Shown: positions 7,771 through 16,469 of the stretch, piece after piece | How positions within the stretch are numbered: the stretch's first letter is position 1 | How the letters are laid out: every line of letters begins with the position of its first letter | Origin: Streptomyces graminofaciens | GTDB taxonomy: Bacteria; Actinomycetota; Actinomycetes; Streptomycetales; Streptomycetaceae | NCBI RefSeq assembly: GCF_030294945.1 | Contig: NZ_AP018448.1 | Span: forward strand, 124,001 to 188,000 | Direction of reading: 5' to 3' | DNA length: 64,000 bases | The notes under the pieces: generated by a model | The model's database searches: none | What the model saw: only the letters and a program-made list of their open reading frames with translations | What the model was told of the DNA's origin: nothing | Translations under genes and position numbers: made by a program

Positions 7771-9028
7771 CGTTCAACTCCTGCAGGCCTCGTTGGCACA
7801 GGTCCACGACGGCGTCGAGGTCGGTGTCGGGGGGAAGTTCACCGACGGCGAGGATGTCGGTGTCGTCGATGCCGCGGACGATGGCCTGCCGTACGTCGTG
7901 GACGTCCTTGCGACGGTGGTCCAGCAGCAGCTGGCGCGCGCTGCCAGTGAGGTGATCAACGAGGTAGGTGGTTGCGTCGTGGTGGGGGCCCGCGGTGAAT
8001 GATCCCCTGCGGACCAGGCAGGCCAGGCACAGCCCGCAGTTGAGGGTGGGGTCCCCGCCGGAGTACCAGTTGCCATCGAGTTTGCTGCACGAGAGAGTTC
8101 CCGCCCCAGCCTGCAGCAGGGACTGGCCCGCACGGTCCAAGGCTCGCGCCAGGAGCTGTCCCTTGGTGAGGTAGGCGTAGGGGTTGGCCACCGTCACGGG
8201 GATGTCCAGGCTCGCCAGGAGCTCGTTGATTCGGGCGAACGTACCCGGGTGGGTCGAGCGGGTGGACAGGGCACCGCCCCGGGCGGCGGTCAGGGGCGGG
8301 TTGATGCTGGTGAAGCCGTTCTCGGGGACGGTCACCTGCGGGCTCGAAGCGCCGGCGGCGACTGCTGAGGCCAAGGCGGCGAACAGCAGGCTGCGGCTGC
8401 GTGAGGAGGATTCCGCGGCGGAATGGGTCTGGCAGAGCTTCACGCTGAGGTGGCGCAGCGGCTGCCGCGCACGGTCATTGAGCCAGGCACTGGTCTGCTG
8501 CTGGGCGTGGCGGATGACGGTGCTGCCGTCGTAGTGGCTGAGGTGGATGCGCTCTGCCGTGTCCCCGAGATGGTCCGCGGCGCCGCACAGGGAGTCAAGT
8601 CCGCCGCTGAGGAGCATCACGTCGTCGGCGTCGGCCACGGGTGCCGGGCGGTGGTCGCCGGGGGCGGCGGGTACGGCGTGCAGGTGCCAGGCGTCGCCGG
8701 TGAGCCAGGACAGCAGTTCTTCGGCGAGCTGGCCGGACGCAGCGTTCCAGGGGTCGGGGGCGACGGTGTGGACGGTGAGGTCGATGGTGCGCGTGAAGGT
8801 GGTGAGGGGACGGCGGATGCTGCGGTCGGCGAGGTAGGCGGAGGCGGCGATGCGGACGAGGTCGGCGGCGGCTGCCGGTGCGGGGCCCAGGAGGTCGAGG
8901 TCCCAGCCGAGTGTGCAGGTGACGGCCGGTGTGGGGCTGTGGGTGCGGGTGCGGGGCCAGTGCAGGGCGGTGGCGGAGGGCTCGTGCTGCTGTCCGTCGT
9001 GCGGCAGTACTTCGTAGGCGGTCGTCAT
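7754..9028 (-). CDS. qatC: QatC: QueC-like PP-loop ATPase
   Basis: 424 aa. The PP-loop SGGLDSLCG, near residue 143, is the nucleotide-binding loop of adenylating N-type ATP pyrophosphatases such as QueC, which makes 7-cyano-7-deazaguanine. A C-terminal cysteine cluster (LSCSKLDG...NCGLCLACLVRR) matches the QueC zinc site. It is longer than QueC (about 230 aa), with an extra N-terminal domain of about 130 residues. In Qat systems this protein is thought to modify a partner, probably QatB, in analogy to other QueC-like defence proteins. The ATG at 9028 overlaps the qatB stop as ATGA. Confidence 0.92.
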   Translation of the reverse strand: MTTAYEVLPHDGQQHEPSATALHWPRTRTHSPTPAVTCTLGWDLDLLGPAPAAAADLVRIAASAYLADRSIRRPLTTFTRTIDLTVHTVAPDPWNAASGQLAEELLSWLTGDAWHLHAVPAAPGDHRPAPVADADDVMLLSGGLDSLCGAADHLGDTAERIHLSHYDGSTVIRHAQQQTSAWLNDRARQPLRHLSVKLCQTHSAAESSSRSRSLLFAALASAVAAGASSPQVTVPENGFTSINPPLTAARGGALSTRSTHPGTFARINELLASLDIPVTVANPYAYLTKGQLLARALDRAGQSLLQAGAGTLSCSKLDGNWYSGGDPTLNCGLCLACLVRRGSFTAGPHHDATTYLVDHLTGSARQLLLDHRRKDVHDVRQAIVRGIDDTDILAVGELPPDTDLDAVVDLCQRGLQELNDVPLP

Positions 9029-9864
9029 GAGCGTCCTGCGCGCAGAATGCGCAGTGCCTCCCTCGTCACTCTCGCTGCTGTGGCGGTGAATTCCTTGACG
9101 GTCATGCGTCGCGTGTCGGGCACAGAGATGTGGCGTACTTTGCGCTGCAGCCAGGACCGCAGCCAGCCCTGTTTGCGGACAGCCTCCTCCGGGGTGAGGT
9201 TGTCGCTGGCTTTTTGGGACTGGAGCTCGACCAGGCCGAGTTCGTAGATCCATTCGGCGACGAGGCCGCGCAGGCTGTCTTCCGGGGTGGGCGGCTCGGT
9301 GGCGAGGAGGACGTCTTTGACGTGCTTGACGGTGGCTCTGCGCAGGGCCGCCTCGTCGGGGTGTCCGGCGTCGCCGAGGACGGCCTGCAGGATGCGGGAG
9401 ATCTGGGTGCGCCGTGGCAGGCTGTTCAGCTCGGTGAAGTCTAGGCCGAGTTCACGCAGTTGCGCGGCATCGCCGTTGCGCAGGGCGTAAGCGCCCGCGA
9501 GGGCCGCGGCACCGCGCGAGGAACCCTTGAGTACCTGGCGCTGCGATCCGCCGCCGACACGGCCCGGGCCTGCCGCTCCCCCGGCCCCTCCTCCCCCGCC
9601 GCCGCTGCCACGGGCCGGGGCGATCAGGGCGGAGAGCGGATAGCCTCCGGCGGGCACCGTGCCGTGGTCCGCGTCGTCCTTGTTCAGCGCGTTGGCCAAC
9701 GCCTGCACAACGTCGTCGAGGAGCTGCTGCTGACTGTCGGGCAGGTCTGTGGTGTCCGGGGAGTTGGCGGATCCCGTTCCGGTGGCGGGCAGGGCGTCGA
9801 AAGCGTCATGGGCCGCGCTCCACTCGGCGGAGCCGCTGCCTCCGTAGGAGCCCGAAGTGCCCAT
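9025..9864 (-). CDS. qatB: QatB: glycine-rich small defence protein
   Basis: 279 aa. The N-terminus is Gly/Ser-rich (MGTSGSYGGSGS) and residues 100-130 contain a long Gly run (GSGGGGGGAGGAAG). The rest is alpha-helical with the block ALRRATVKHVKDVLLATE and a basic C-terminus. No enzymatic motif is seen. It sits between a KAP ATPase and a QueC-like protein, exactly where QatB is found in known qatABCD operons. The start overlaps the qatA stop by one base (TGATG) and the stop overlaps the qatC start by four bases, so translation is coupled. Confidence 0.85.
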   Translation of the reverse strand: MGTSGSYGGSGSAEWSAAHDAFDALPATGTGSANSPDTTDLPDSQQQLLDDVVQALANALNKDDADHGTVPAGGYPLSALIAPARGSGGGGGGAGGAAGPGRVGGGSQRQVLKGSSRGAAALAGAYALRNGDAAQLRELGLDFTELNSLPRRTQISRILQAVLGDAGHPDEAALRRATVKHVKDVLLATEPPTPEDSLRGLVAEWIYELGLVELQSQKASDNLTPEEAVRKQGWLRSWLQRKVRHISVPDTRRMTVKEFTATAARVTREALRILRAGRS

Positions 9865-11561
9865 CAGGGTCCCTCCTGTTCCAGCTTGGCCGCTTCCCTC
9901 ACCATCGGGTCGATGTCCGTCGCCTCTGCCAGGCGTGCCGCCAGGTCGCGCAGTTCCCCGCTGTCGCTGTCGGCGATGTCCAGGGCGGAGGCGGGAGTGA
10001 GGTTGCTGCGCATGTCCCACAGGCCGTCGGCGATGCGGCGGCGCAGATCCTCGGTGGCGTTCGCGATGTACAGGAGGGACTCCACGAGCGGCTCGCTCTG
10101 CTGTTCCCGGCGGCCGCGCTCCAGCAGGGCCTCGACGACGGCCTGCTGCTCCGTGACCGGGCGGGCCGTCACCTCTTGCTGCGCGGTGCGCCGGTGCGGC
10201 TCCGACTGGCCGGCGAGGTGAGAGACCCAGGTGACCTGCTCCTGGGTGAGGGAGGCGGCCGCGGTGAGGCTCACCAGGGAGGCGGCCAGGCTGAGATAGG
10301 GGCCGATCGGGGCCGTGGTGAGATCGGGTTCGGACGCGGCCCAGTGCCTGCTCGCCTCACTGACCTGGTCCGGTCTGTCGTCGCGTTCCCCCTTCCCCCA
10401 GGCCTGCCAGTGCGCGAGGAGTTCACTGCGGGCGGCGTCCTGGAGTTTGACGAGGGTTTCGAAGTCCTTGCCCGGGCTGTCTTCCAGCAGCATGAGCTTG
10501 ACGATCACCGAGGGGTCGATGCTGATGCCCTGGCTCTCGGCGATCCGGGTCCGCAGGGCGAACGCGTTGAGGAAGCGTTTGATGCTGCGTGGGCTTCCGG
10601 ACCGGTCGGCCGACAGGCCGGTGGCCAGCCGGTCGGCCAGGGCGAGCGAGGCCACGTCGGGCTGCCACGGAAGATTCTGCAGGTCCGACAGGACCGGGGA
10701 CTGCCCCGCGGCACGCCGCTGCTGGGCGTGCTCGACCAGTCGTGTGTAGTGCTCCGGCGAGCACTCGTGGGCCGAGAGCAGCAGCGTGATGAAGGTGGCT
10801 GCCTCGTCGGCGCCGATCCGCGGCAGCGACAGCGGCACCTGGACGATCTTCTCCAGGTAGCGGTGGGCGAACCGCTCGCTCCGGCCCGTGGCGTCCAGGC
10901 TCGCTGCGATCGACTCGCGCACCATGTCCTGGTCCGCCGCCAGGACGAACGCGACCTTCTCCACCGACAGGAAGAGCTTGATGGCCTCCAGCGTGGCCAT
11001 CACCGCGTCGGGCAGACAGCGGTCCAGGTCGTCGACGAGCACGACCAGGCGCTTGAGCTGTGTCAGGTCCTTGAGCAGACTGGCGAACTCCTTCCGGAAA
11101 CCCGCCAGGCTCCTGGGATCGCTCTTCGAGCGGGGTGTGAGGGCCTCGACCAGGTCTGCGGACTGAGCGACCAGCGATCCCTTGGACAGGCTGGCCGCAA
11201 CGCGTGACCAGCTCACCCGTTCAAGAAGCCCATTGATCCTGTCCGGCAGGCCGTCCTGCGCCTTGTAGGCCGTCAGAAGATCCTGCAGGACTTCACCGAT
11301 CACGCCGCCACGCACATCGAACTGGTCGTCGAACTCCCAGGGATCGAGACGGATCACCCGGTAACCGTCTTGCCCGTCCAGCTCCTTGTGCAAAAGTCGC
11401 AAAACCGTCGACTTCCCGCCGCCCCAGGGCGCGGCTATCCCGATCGTCACAGGGTCCAGGTACGGGATCTCGAGCGTGGTCACCACCGTGTCGACGATGG
11501 ATGCGAAGCCCAGCAGGTCCACACCCGTGGGATTGTCGTCCCACAGTCTCATTTCGCTCAT
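9864..11561 (-). CDS. qatA: QatA: KAP-family P-loop NTPase
   Basis: 565 aa. Walker A APWGGGKST is at residues 44-52 and Walker B LVVLVDDLDRC near residue 195, with the intervening LDPWEFDDQ block typical of KAP NTPases. This one lacks obvious transmembrane insertions, so it is probably cytosolic. First gene of the operon; the ATG at 11561 follows a GGGGGG stretch. KAP ATPase + QatB + QueC-like + TatD in this order is the qatABCD anti-phage system described from defence-island screening. No key residue is missing in any of the four genes, so the system looks functional. Confidence 0.92.
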   Translation of the reverse strand: MSEMRLWDDNPTGVDLLGFASIVDTVVTTLEIPYLDPVTIGIAAPWGGGKSTVLRLLHKELDGQDGYRVIRLDPWEFDDQFDVRGGVIGEVLQDLLTAYKAQDGLPDRINGLLERVSWSRVAASLSKGSLVAQSADLVEALTPRSKSDPRSLAGFRKEFASLLKDLTQLKRLVVLVDDLDRCLPDAVMATLEAIKLFLSVEKVAFVLAADQDMVRESIAASLDATGRSERFAHRYLEKIVQVPLSLPRIGADEAATFITLLLSAHECSPEHYTRLVEHAQQRRAAGQSPVLSDLQNLPWQPDVASLALADRLATGLSADRSGSPRSIKRFLNAFALRTRIAESQGISIDPSVIVKLMLLEDSPGKDFETLVKLQDAARSELLAHWQAWGKGERDDRPDQVSEASRHWAASEPDLTTAPIGPYLSLAASLVSLTAAASLTQEQVTWVSHLAGQSEPHRRTAQQEVTARPVTEQQAVVEALLERGRREQQSEPLVESLLYIANATEDLRRRIADGLWDMRSNLTPASALDIADSDSGELRDLAARLAEATDIDPMVREAAKLEQEGP

Positions 11562-12401
11562 CACACGCCCCCCAGCCTGCTGCAGCGCTCCGCCGGCGCC
11601 ACGCGCACGCGCAATCGGTGGCCGGGCCCCGGCCAAGCGGCCCCACAGGCCGCCTCACGTACCGCTGACTCCTGTGCCGTCAACGCCCCAGCGCCGTCCG
11701 GGAGCGAATGTCCCTGACCACAACGCGCTACGCCCCCTCTTCGGCCGTCATACTTACCACAACAGCAGCAATGGCCACAGCAGCTGACACGCCGTGACAA
11801 ACATCTGCCCTGTCGCAGGATCACTCCGTACCCTCCCAGCGCCGACGCCGGAAGCTCCCTGAGCCCGGCCAGGGCTCTCACTCAGCTGGGAGGCTCAGCC
11901 GCCCCGAGCATCCGGGGCGCGCGCCCCTGCGTAGAGCACCGACCTGCCTCGTGAGACGCGGAAACTCAGCTCCGCCGGCAGCGGCAGGCCCGCGACCGCC
12001 GCCATGCTGAACTTCTACGCCAAGCACGGCGGTACGACCGACGCGCGCCTGGGGGCACATCCGTCGAGAGCGCGCCCGCTCCACGCCGTAACACGGGCGA
12101 CGGGACGACGAGGACAGAGGGCGCCCACAACCTGAAGATCAACTACGACGCGGTCACATCTGGCACCCAAGCCAAGAAACTATCTGTCTAGTTACGACAT
12201 CTTCCGTCTATTCACAGCATCACAGGTGAGATGCCCAGTCAGCCTGCCATCCAGCAACGCACCTGATGAACCACAGCAGTTCAGATGCCATACCAGTCAA
12301 GATCACAACATCATCTCTGAACTCTAAGCACAGCAGGTCAGCAGCGCTCTCACGTCGTAACTACATAGAAGATCGACAGGCCCGGAGGACTCATCAGAGT
12401 C
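11562..12401. other. Intergenic region upstream of qatA
   Basis: About 840 bp without a convincing gene. The segment from about 12130 to 12380 is clearly less GC-rich than its surroundings and has no long open frame. The qat promoter should lie in 11570-11900, but I could not pick -35/-10 boxes with confidence. A 106-codon minus-strand frame (11561-11881) was considered and rejected because of its odd composition, including a run of Cys. Confidence 0.4.
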
Positions 12402-12575
12402 TTGGAGAACCGATCAACTGACCCCATCTTTTCTGTGCAGCTCGACTATGAGTGGAACAATCCGAAAGCCGCGGCGAGGCTGGCAAAGGCACACCCCGGT
12501 GATTCGCTCTCCGCCATCGCCGAAGAGCAAGGCGTGGTTGACGGCTGGCGGAAGCTGTTTTGAACCGCTCCGGGA

Positions 12576-13535
12576 TCAGTGGAGGCTGTATGCGCTGACT
12601 CCAGCCGCCGGTTGGGGCTGGTGTTGAGCGTAGTGGTTGGTTTCGTGCTCGTGGGGCGGGATGTCTCCGATCGCGGTGTGGAGGCGCTGGTTGTTGAACC
12701 AGTCGACCCATTCCGCGGTGCCGAGTTCGACGTCGGCGAGGCCGTGCCAGTGCCTGCGGGGCTTGATCAGCTCGGTCTTGTAGAGGCCGATCTGGGATTC
12801 CATGAGCGCGTTGTCCAGGGCGTCGCCGACGGTGCCGATCGAGGCATCGATACTCGCCTCGATCAGGTGCGCGGTGAACGCGAAAGACGTGTATTGACTG
12901 CCGGCATCCGAATGATGAACGAGCCCCGGTCCAGCGGGAGTTCCGGCGCGGTCGCGGCGCCATAGGGCCATGTCGAGGGCGTCGAGGACGAGCTTGGCCC
13001 GCTTGCTGGTGGCGGCGGACCAGCCCACGATCCCCCGGGAGAACACGTCCACGACGAACGCGACGTAGACGATCCCGGACCAGGTGGCGACATGGGTGAA
13101 GTCCGCGACCCATCTTTCGTTCGGCCGGGACGCTGTGAAGTCGCGTTGCAGCAGGTCAGCTGCCCGATCATGGCCGTCGTCCCGGACGGTGGTGCGAATC
13201 TTCTTCCCTCGCCGGGCGCCCTCCAGGCCCAGGTCGCGCATCAGCCGGGCGACGGTGCAGCGGGCCACCGGTATGCCCTCGCGATGTAGTTGCCGCCAGA
13301 CTTTCCTGACCCCGTAGACGCTGAAGTTGTCCGTGTGGACGCGGCTGATCTGCGTCTTCAGTTCGGTGTCGCGGACTGTTCGGGTGCTGGGTGTGCGGTT
13401 CTTCGCCGCGTAGTAGGTGCTCGTCGCGATCTTCAGTCCGTGGCTGGTCAGGACTCGGCAGATCGGCTCGACTCCGAACACCTTCTTGAACTCGTCGATG
13501 AACGCTACGAGCGCTTCGACGGCCGGTCGAGCTCG
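12576..13535 (-). CDS. IS3-family transposase OrfB (made by -1 frameshift from OrfA)
   Basis: Contains the DDE integrase core: WVADFTHV (first Asp), LVHHSDAGSQY (second Asp) and LMESQIGLYK (Glu), followed by the IS3-type ending EWVDWFNNQRLHTAIGDIPP. It has no proper start of its own; the frame overlaps the end of OrfA in the -1 register near 13530, so expression as an OrfAB fusion by programmed frameshifting is expected. Confidence 0.88.
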   Translation of the reverse strand, partial: RARPAVEALVAFIDEFKKVFGVEPICRVLTSHGLKIATSTYYAAKNRTPSTRTVRDTELKTQISRVHTDNFSVYGVRKVWRQLHREGIPVARCTVARLMRDLGLEGARRGKKIRTTVRDDGHDRAADLLQRDFTASRPNERWVADFTHVATWSGIVYVAFVVDVFSRGIVGWSAATSKRAKLVLDALDMALWRRDRAGTPAGPGLVHHSDAGSQYTSFAFTAHLIEASIDASIGTVGDALDNALMESQIGLYKTELIKPRRHWHGLADVELGTAEWVDWFNNQRLHTAIGDIPPHEHETNHYAQHQPQPAAGVSAYSLH

Positions 13536-13831
13536 GCCGCGAAGAAAGCCGAGGCCGCCTTGAGGATCTCGTTCGCCCGCCGCAGTTCGGCGTTCTCCGC
13601 CTTCAGGCGCTTGATCTCTGCAGCCTCGTCCGAAGTCACGCCTGGACGCTGGCCGGCATCGACTTCGGCCTTGCGGACCCAGGTCCGCACCGTCTCGGCG
13701 GCACCGATCCCGAGCCTCGCGGCGACCGCCTTCATCGCGGCCCACTCGGTCGGGTAATTCGGGCGGACCTCCGCGACCATGCGCACCGCACGCTCACGAA
13801 GCTCAACAGGATAAGGGGACGGACGTGCCAT
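13505..13831 (-). CDS. IS3-family OrfA (DNA-binding, leucine-zipper)
   Basis: 108 aa. The helix-turn-helix region (AAMKAVAARLGIGAAETVRTW) is followed by a coiled-coil zipper (IKRLKAENAELRRANEILK), the standard OrfA layout. It ends shortly after the overlap with OrfB. Confidence 0.88.
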   Translation of the reverse strand: MARPSPYPVELRERAVRMVAEVRPNYPTEWAAMKAVAARLGIGAAETVRTWVRKAEVDAGQRPGVTSDEAAEIKRLKAENAELRRANEILKAASAFFAAELDRPSKRS

Positions 13832-14196
13832 GACTCGATCCTCTCAGGGAATCGAGCCTCCATCAGACCCGGAGCGGTTCATTTCGAGACGGCGCCGCCG
13901 GCCAACCTACGTACACCCAGATTTCTCTTGAGGAGATGTTCCTGGCTGCGAAAGCCCGCTTCGTAGGGCAGATCCCTCCCTGCTCGCGGGTAGAAGTGAA
14001 ACCCCCCGTGGCCGACGTTGACCTGCTCTTCATCGATACCCAGGGAAGACGCTGGGTGCGCACCAACCGGGGCGTTCTTCGTCCGGAGGAACCGGAGTCG
14101 TTCAGCGATGCATCGATGTACAGCGAGGCCGGTCTTCTTCAGATAACACCCCCGAAGGTGGCCAAGACCGAATGTGACAGAACAGAGAAGTCTTGA

Positions 14197-14622
14197 CGGG
14201 CGTCGCGCTCCAGCCAGTCAAAGCAGCTTCGGCGAATCCCGCCGACGTTCTGCCTGGCGTGACCGTGAGCTGCCAGGATTCTTCAGCTCCTAGAGAAGAG
14301 GGCAGCAAGAGTGCCCGACCCCTGTCAGCGGTCGTCCGGTTCGGGGTATCGCTGACGGCGCCGGTCCGGGTCGCCGAGGTGGCTCGGGTCGGCTGGCAGG
14401 TGGATGTAGATCTCTCACGGCGGGACACCTTTGAGTGTGGCCCGCTCGGAGGGTGGGAACATCCGGTTTCCCGCTCGCTCCAGAGCCCGCAGCACTGCCA
14501 GTTCCGGTGCAGCCGCACTGTCCAATGTCGTCGCCATCGCAATCGGGTCCATTTGTTCGAGTAACGCCTCTAGCAGCGCTCTCCCCAGAGCCCTGCCGAC
14601 CTGGTTGATCCCGGCCTGACGC
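14197..14622. other. Gap with a decayed minus-strand coding fragment
   Basis: No intact gene. On the minus strand from about 14612 to 14430 there is protein-like sequence (GRALGRALLEALLEQM, then TTLDSAAAPELAVLRALERA) that ends at a stop near 14427 and continues in the next frame as EIYIHLPADPSHLGDPDRR. This suggests an old gene remnant with a frameshift. Its upstream end coincides with the IS630 left end, so the IS may have cut it. The family is not recognised. Confidence 0.3.
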
Positions 14623-15713
14623 TAGTGTTTTGAGTCGTTAATTCGTGTGCAGTATGCGGCGAGGGTGTCGAGGATGTCGTCGGCGGGTTTCGTCCAGACG
14701 AATGGCTTGGGGTTCTTGTTCCACTCGTTGATCCAGCCGCGGATGTCCCGTTCGAGTTCGACGACACTGCGGTGGGCCGAGCGCCGGAGCTTGCGGCAGG
14801 TCAGCTCGGCGAACCAGCGCTCGACGAGGTTGATCCAGGACGCCGAGGTGGGGGTGAAGTGCAGGTGGAAGCGAGGGTGACGCAGTAGCCACTTCTTGAC
14901 CGGCTGGGTCTTGTGAGTGGCGTAGTTGTCCAGGACCAGGTGGAGTTCGAGATCCTGGGGGACAGCGGCGTCGATGACCTTCAGGAAGCGGAGGAACTCC
15001 TGGTGGCGGTGGCGGCGGTAGTGCTGGGCGATGACCGAGCCGGAGGCGATGTCCAGGGCGGCGAACAGGCTGGTCGTGCCGTGCCGGACGTAGTCATGGG
15101 TCATCTTCGCTGGCGTGGTCGGCGCCATCGGCAGTACGGGCTGGGTTCGGTCCAGTGCCTGTATCTGCGACTTCTCGTCCACCGCCAGGACCAGGGCATT
15201 CTCGGGCGGGGCGAGGTAGATGCCCACCACGTCGCGGACCTTGGTCACGAACTGCGGGTCGGTCGACAGCTTCCAGGTCTCCACGATGTGCGGCTTGAGG
15301 CCGAATGCCCGCCAGATCCGCGAGACTGCCGACTGCGACATCCCCGCCGTCCGGGCCATCGAACGCGTCGACCAGTGCGAATCGCCCGTCGGTGGCGCCT
15401 GATCCAGCGTCCTGGCGACCAGGGCTTCGACCTGCTCGTCCGTGATCTTTCGCGGCGCCCCCGAACGCGGTCGGTCCACCAGGCCCTCCAGCCGGTCCGC
15501 GGCGAACCGGGACCGCCACTTGCGTACGGTCTCCCGCGAGACACCCAGATCCTGCGCGACCTGCGCATTCGGCCGGCCCTCCGCGCACGCCAGCACGATC
15601 CTTGACCGCAGCACCAGTGCCTGAGACGCCGTCTGCTTGCGCAACCAGCCCCGCAGCACCCTGCGTTCGTGATCGGACAACTCCAGCGACAGCGGCTTCG
15701 GACCAGGCATCAC
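14622..15713 (-). CDS. IS630-family transposase
   Basis: 363 aa. Two N-terminal helix-turn-helix regions (AQVAQDLGVSRETVRKWRSR and AGMSQSAVSRIW) precede the DDE catalytic core: LAVDEKSQIQALDR, LVLDNYATHKT and ASWINLVERWFAELT. It starts with Met-Met at 15713/15710. The stop codon TAG is made from the duplicated target TA plus the next flanking base, so the reading frame ends exactly at the element edge. Confidence 0.93.
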   Translation of the reverse strand: MMPGPKPLSLELSDHERRVLRGWLRKQTASQALVLRSRIVLACAEGRPNAQVAQDLGVSRETVRKWRSRFAADRLEGLVDRPRSGAPRKITDEQVEALVARTLDQAPPTGDSHWSTRSMARTAGMSQSAVSRIWRAFGLKPHIVETWKLSTDPQFVTKVRDVVGIYLAPPENALVLAVDEKSQIQALDRTQPVLPMAPTTPAKMTHDYVRHGTTSLFAALDIASGSVIAQHYRRHRHQEFLRFLKVIDAAVPQDLELHLVLDNYATHKTQPVKKWLLRHPRFHLHFTPTSASWINLVERWFAELTCRKLRRSAHRSVVELERDIRGWINEWNKNPKPFVWTKPADDILDTLAAYCTRINDSKH

Positions 15714-15753
15714 CCCACCCTATAACCGCCCGCGAACTTCCGACTCAGGACAC
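14625..15753 (-). mobile_element. IS630-family insertion sequence
   Basis: 1129 bp bounded by imperfect inverted repeats GTGTTTTGAGTCG... and GTGTCCTGAGTCGG..., flanked by TA at 14623-14624 and 15754-15755, the expected IS630/mariner target duplication. The single transposase gene is intact. Confidence 0.92.
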
Positions 15754-15755
15754 TA

Positions 15756-16469
15756 GCTGTCAAGATTTTTCATGGGCTTGGGCTCACCGCGCTAGGCCAC
15801 GCTCGGCCTTGTCTGAAACGTCAGCCAGTCGTGGTACCCGCGCCAGACGGTCCGGCGCGGGTACCACGAGGTCGACACTGCGGGAGGCTGACGGCTCCCT
15901 CCGTCTGCAAGCACGTCTCCAGGCCGGGTGCTGCACGACGCCGAGTTCGGCCAGGAGCCACTCCCGTCCCCCAGCCCGGACTCCTCGCCCAGCCGACCGT
16001 GCCGCAGTCCGCGGCACTGGCGCTCGTGGAAGTCGGCGAAGTTTCCGCACGAGCCTTCCGGACGACTCGGAGGAGGCGATCACACAGGTGCGCGAGGTGG
16101 CGGGCACCGGCGAGTTCACCATCGATGAGATCCTCGACGAGGCGACCAGCGCAGCCATGACTGCCGGGGTGCTCGCGCCGAAGGAGAGTGAGTGCGTGCC
16201 CGACCCGAGCACTGCCGCTGAGCTGATGGAGCCAGAATCACCCACACCAACATCGCCACCCCCTGCCTGTCCGACGCTCTGACCGCGGTCGGCGTGAGCA
16301 TGCGGCGCTCGTCGCTTATCAGCGCCGGGCCCGCGGGTCCTGCCCGATCACGTTCGGAGCAGGACCCGCTGCTGGTCGGCAGCGAGTCAGGAAGCCTGTG
16401 GCCTATGGGTGCGGGGAGAAATGCGGTGCGCTCCGCGTATTTCCGTGGTGTCCTTCCCGGAGCACGACT
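15756..16469. other. Region with hairpin and possible coding remnant
   Basis: No confident gene. A plus-strand segment at about 16060-16282 reads EEAITQVREVAGTGEFTIDE... to a stop at 16282 and looks protein-like, but its upstream continuation is in another frame. A strong hairpin lies at 15831-15867. The stretch is probably debris left by IS activity. Confidence 0.3.
15831..15867. repeat. Perfect 14-bp inverted repeat (hairpin)
   Basis: GTGGTACCCGCGCC at 15831-15844 pairs exactly with GGCGCGGGTACCAC at 15854-15867 around a 9-base loop. It has no adjacent intact gene, so it may be an orphan terminator or a remnant of a mobile-element or replication site. Confidence 0.6.

Larger units (their letters stand above)
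12561..13881 (-). mobile_element. IS3-family insertion sequence
   Basis: 1321 bp. Imperfect terminal inverted repeats start TGAACCGCTCCGGG at both ends and continue for about 27 bp. TTT at 12558-12560 and 13882-13884 is the 3-bp target duplication. It carries overlapping orfA and orfB on the minus strand, apparently intact. It inserted into the small gene described at 12402-14196. Confidence 0.92.
12402..14196 (+). pseudogene. Small unknown gene split by an IS3-family insertion
   Basis: The left exon-like part (12402-12560) and right part (13885-14196) are in the same reading frame once the IS and one copy of the TTT duplication are removed. The joined product is about 156 aa, reading through ...VVDGWRKLFRDGAAGQ... 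across the junction and ending ...KVAKTECDRTEKS. The start is uncertain: TTG at 12402 with GGAGGA 12 bp upstream, or GTG at 12435. The C-terminal half contains DVDLLFIDTQGRRWVRTNRG. I do not recognise the family. The insertion is recent enough that no other lesion separates the halves. Confidence 0.6.

Noticed and set aside
11561..11881. 106-codon minus-strand frame ending at the qatA start
   Set aside because: Overlap of its stop with the qatA ATG looks operon-like, but the composition (Cys run, many Arg/Gly) and lack of a ribosome site argue against coding.
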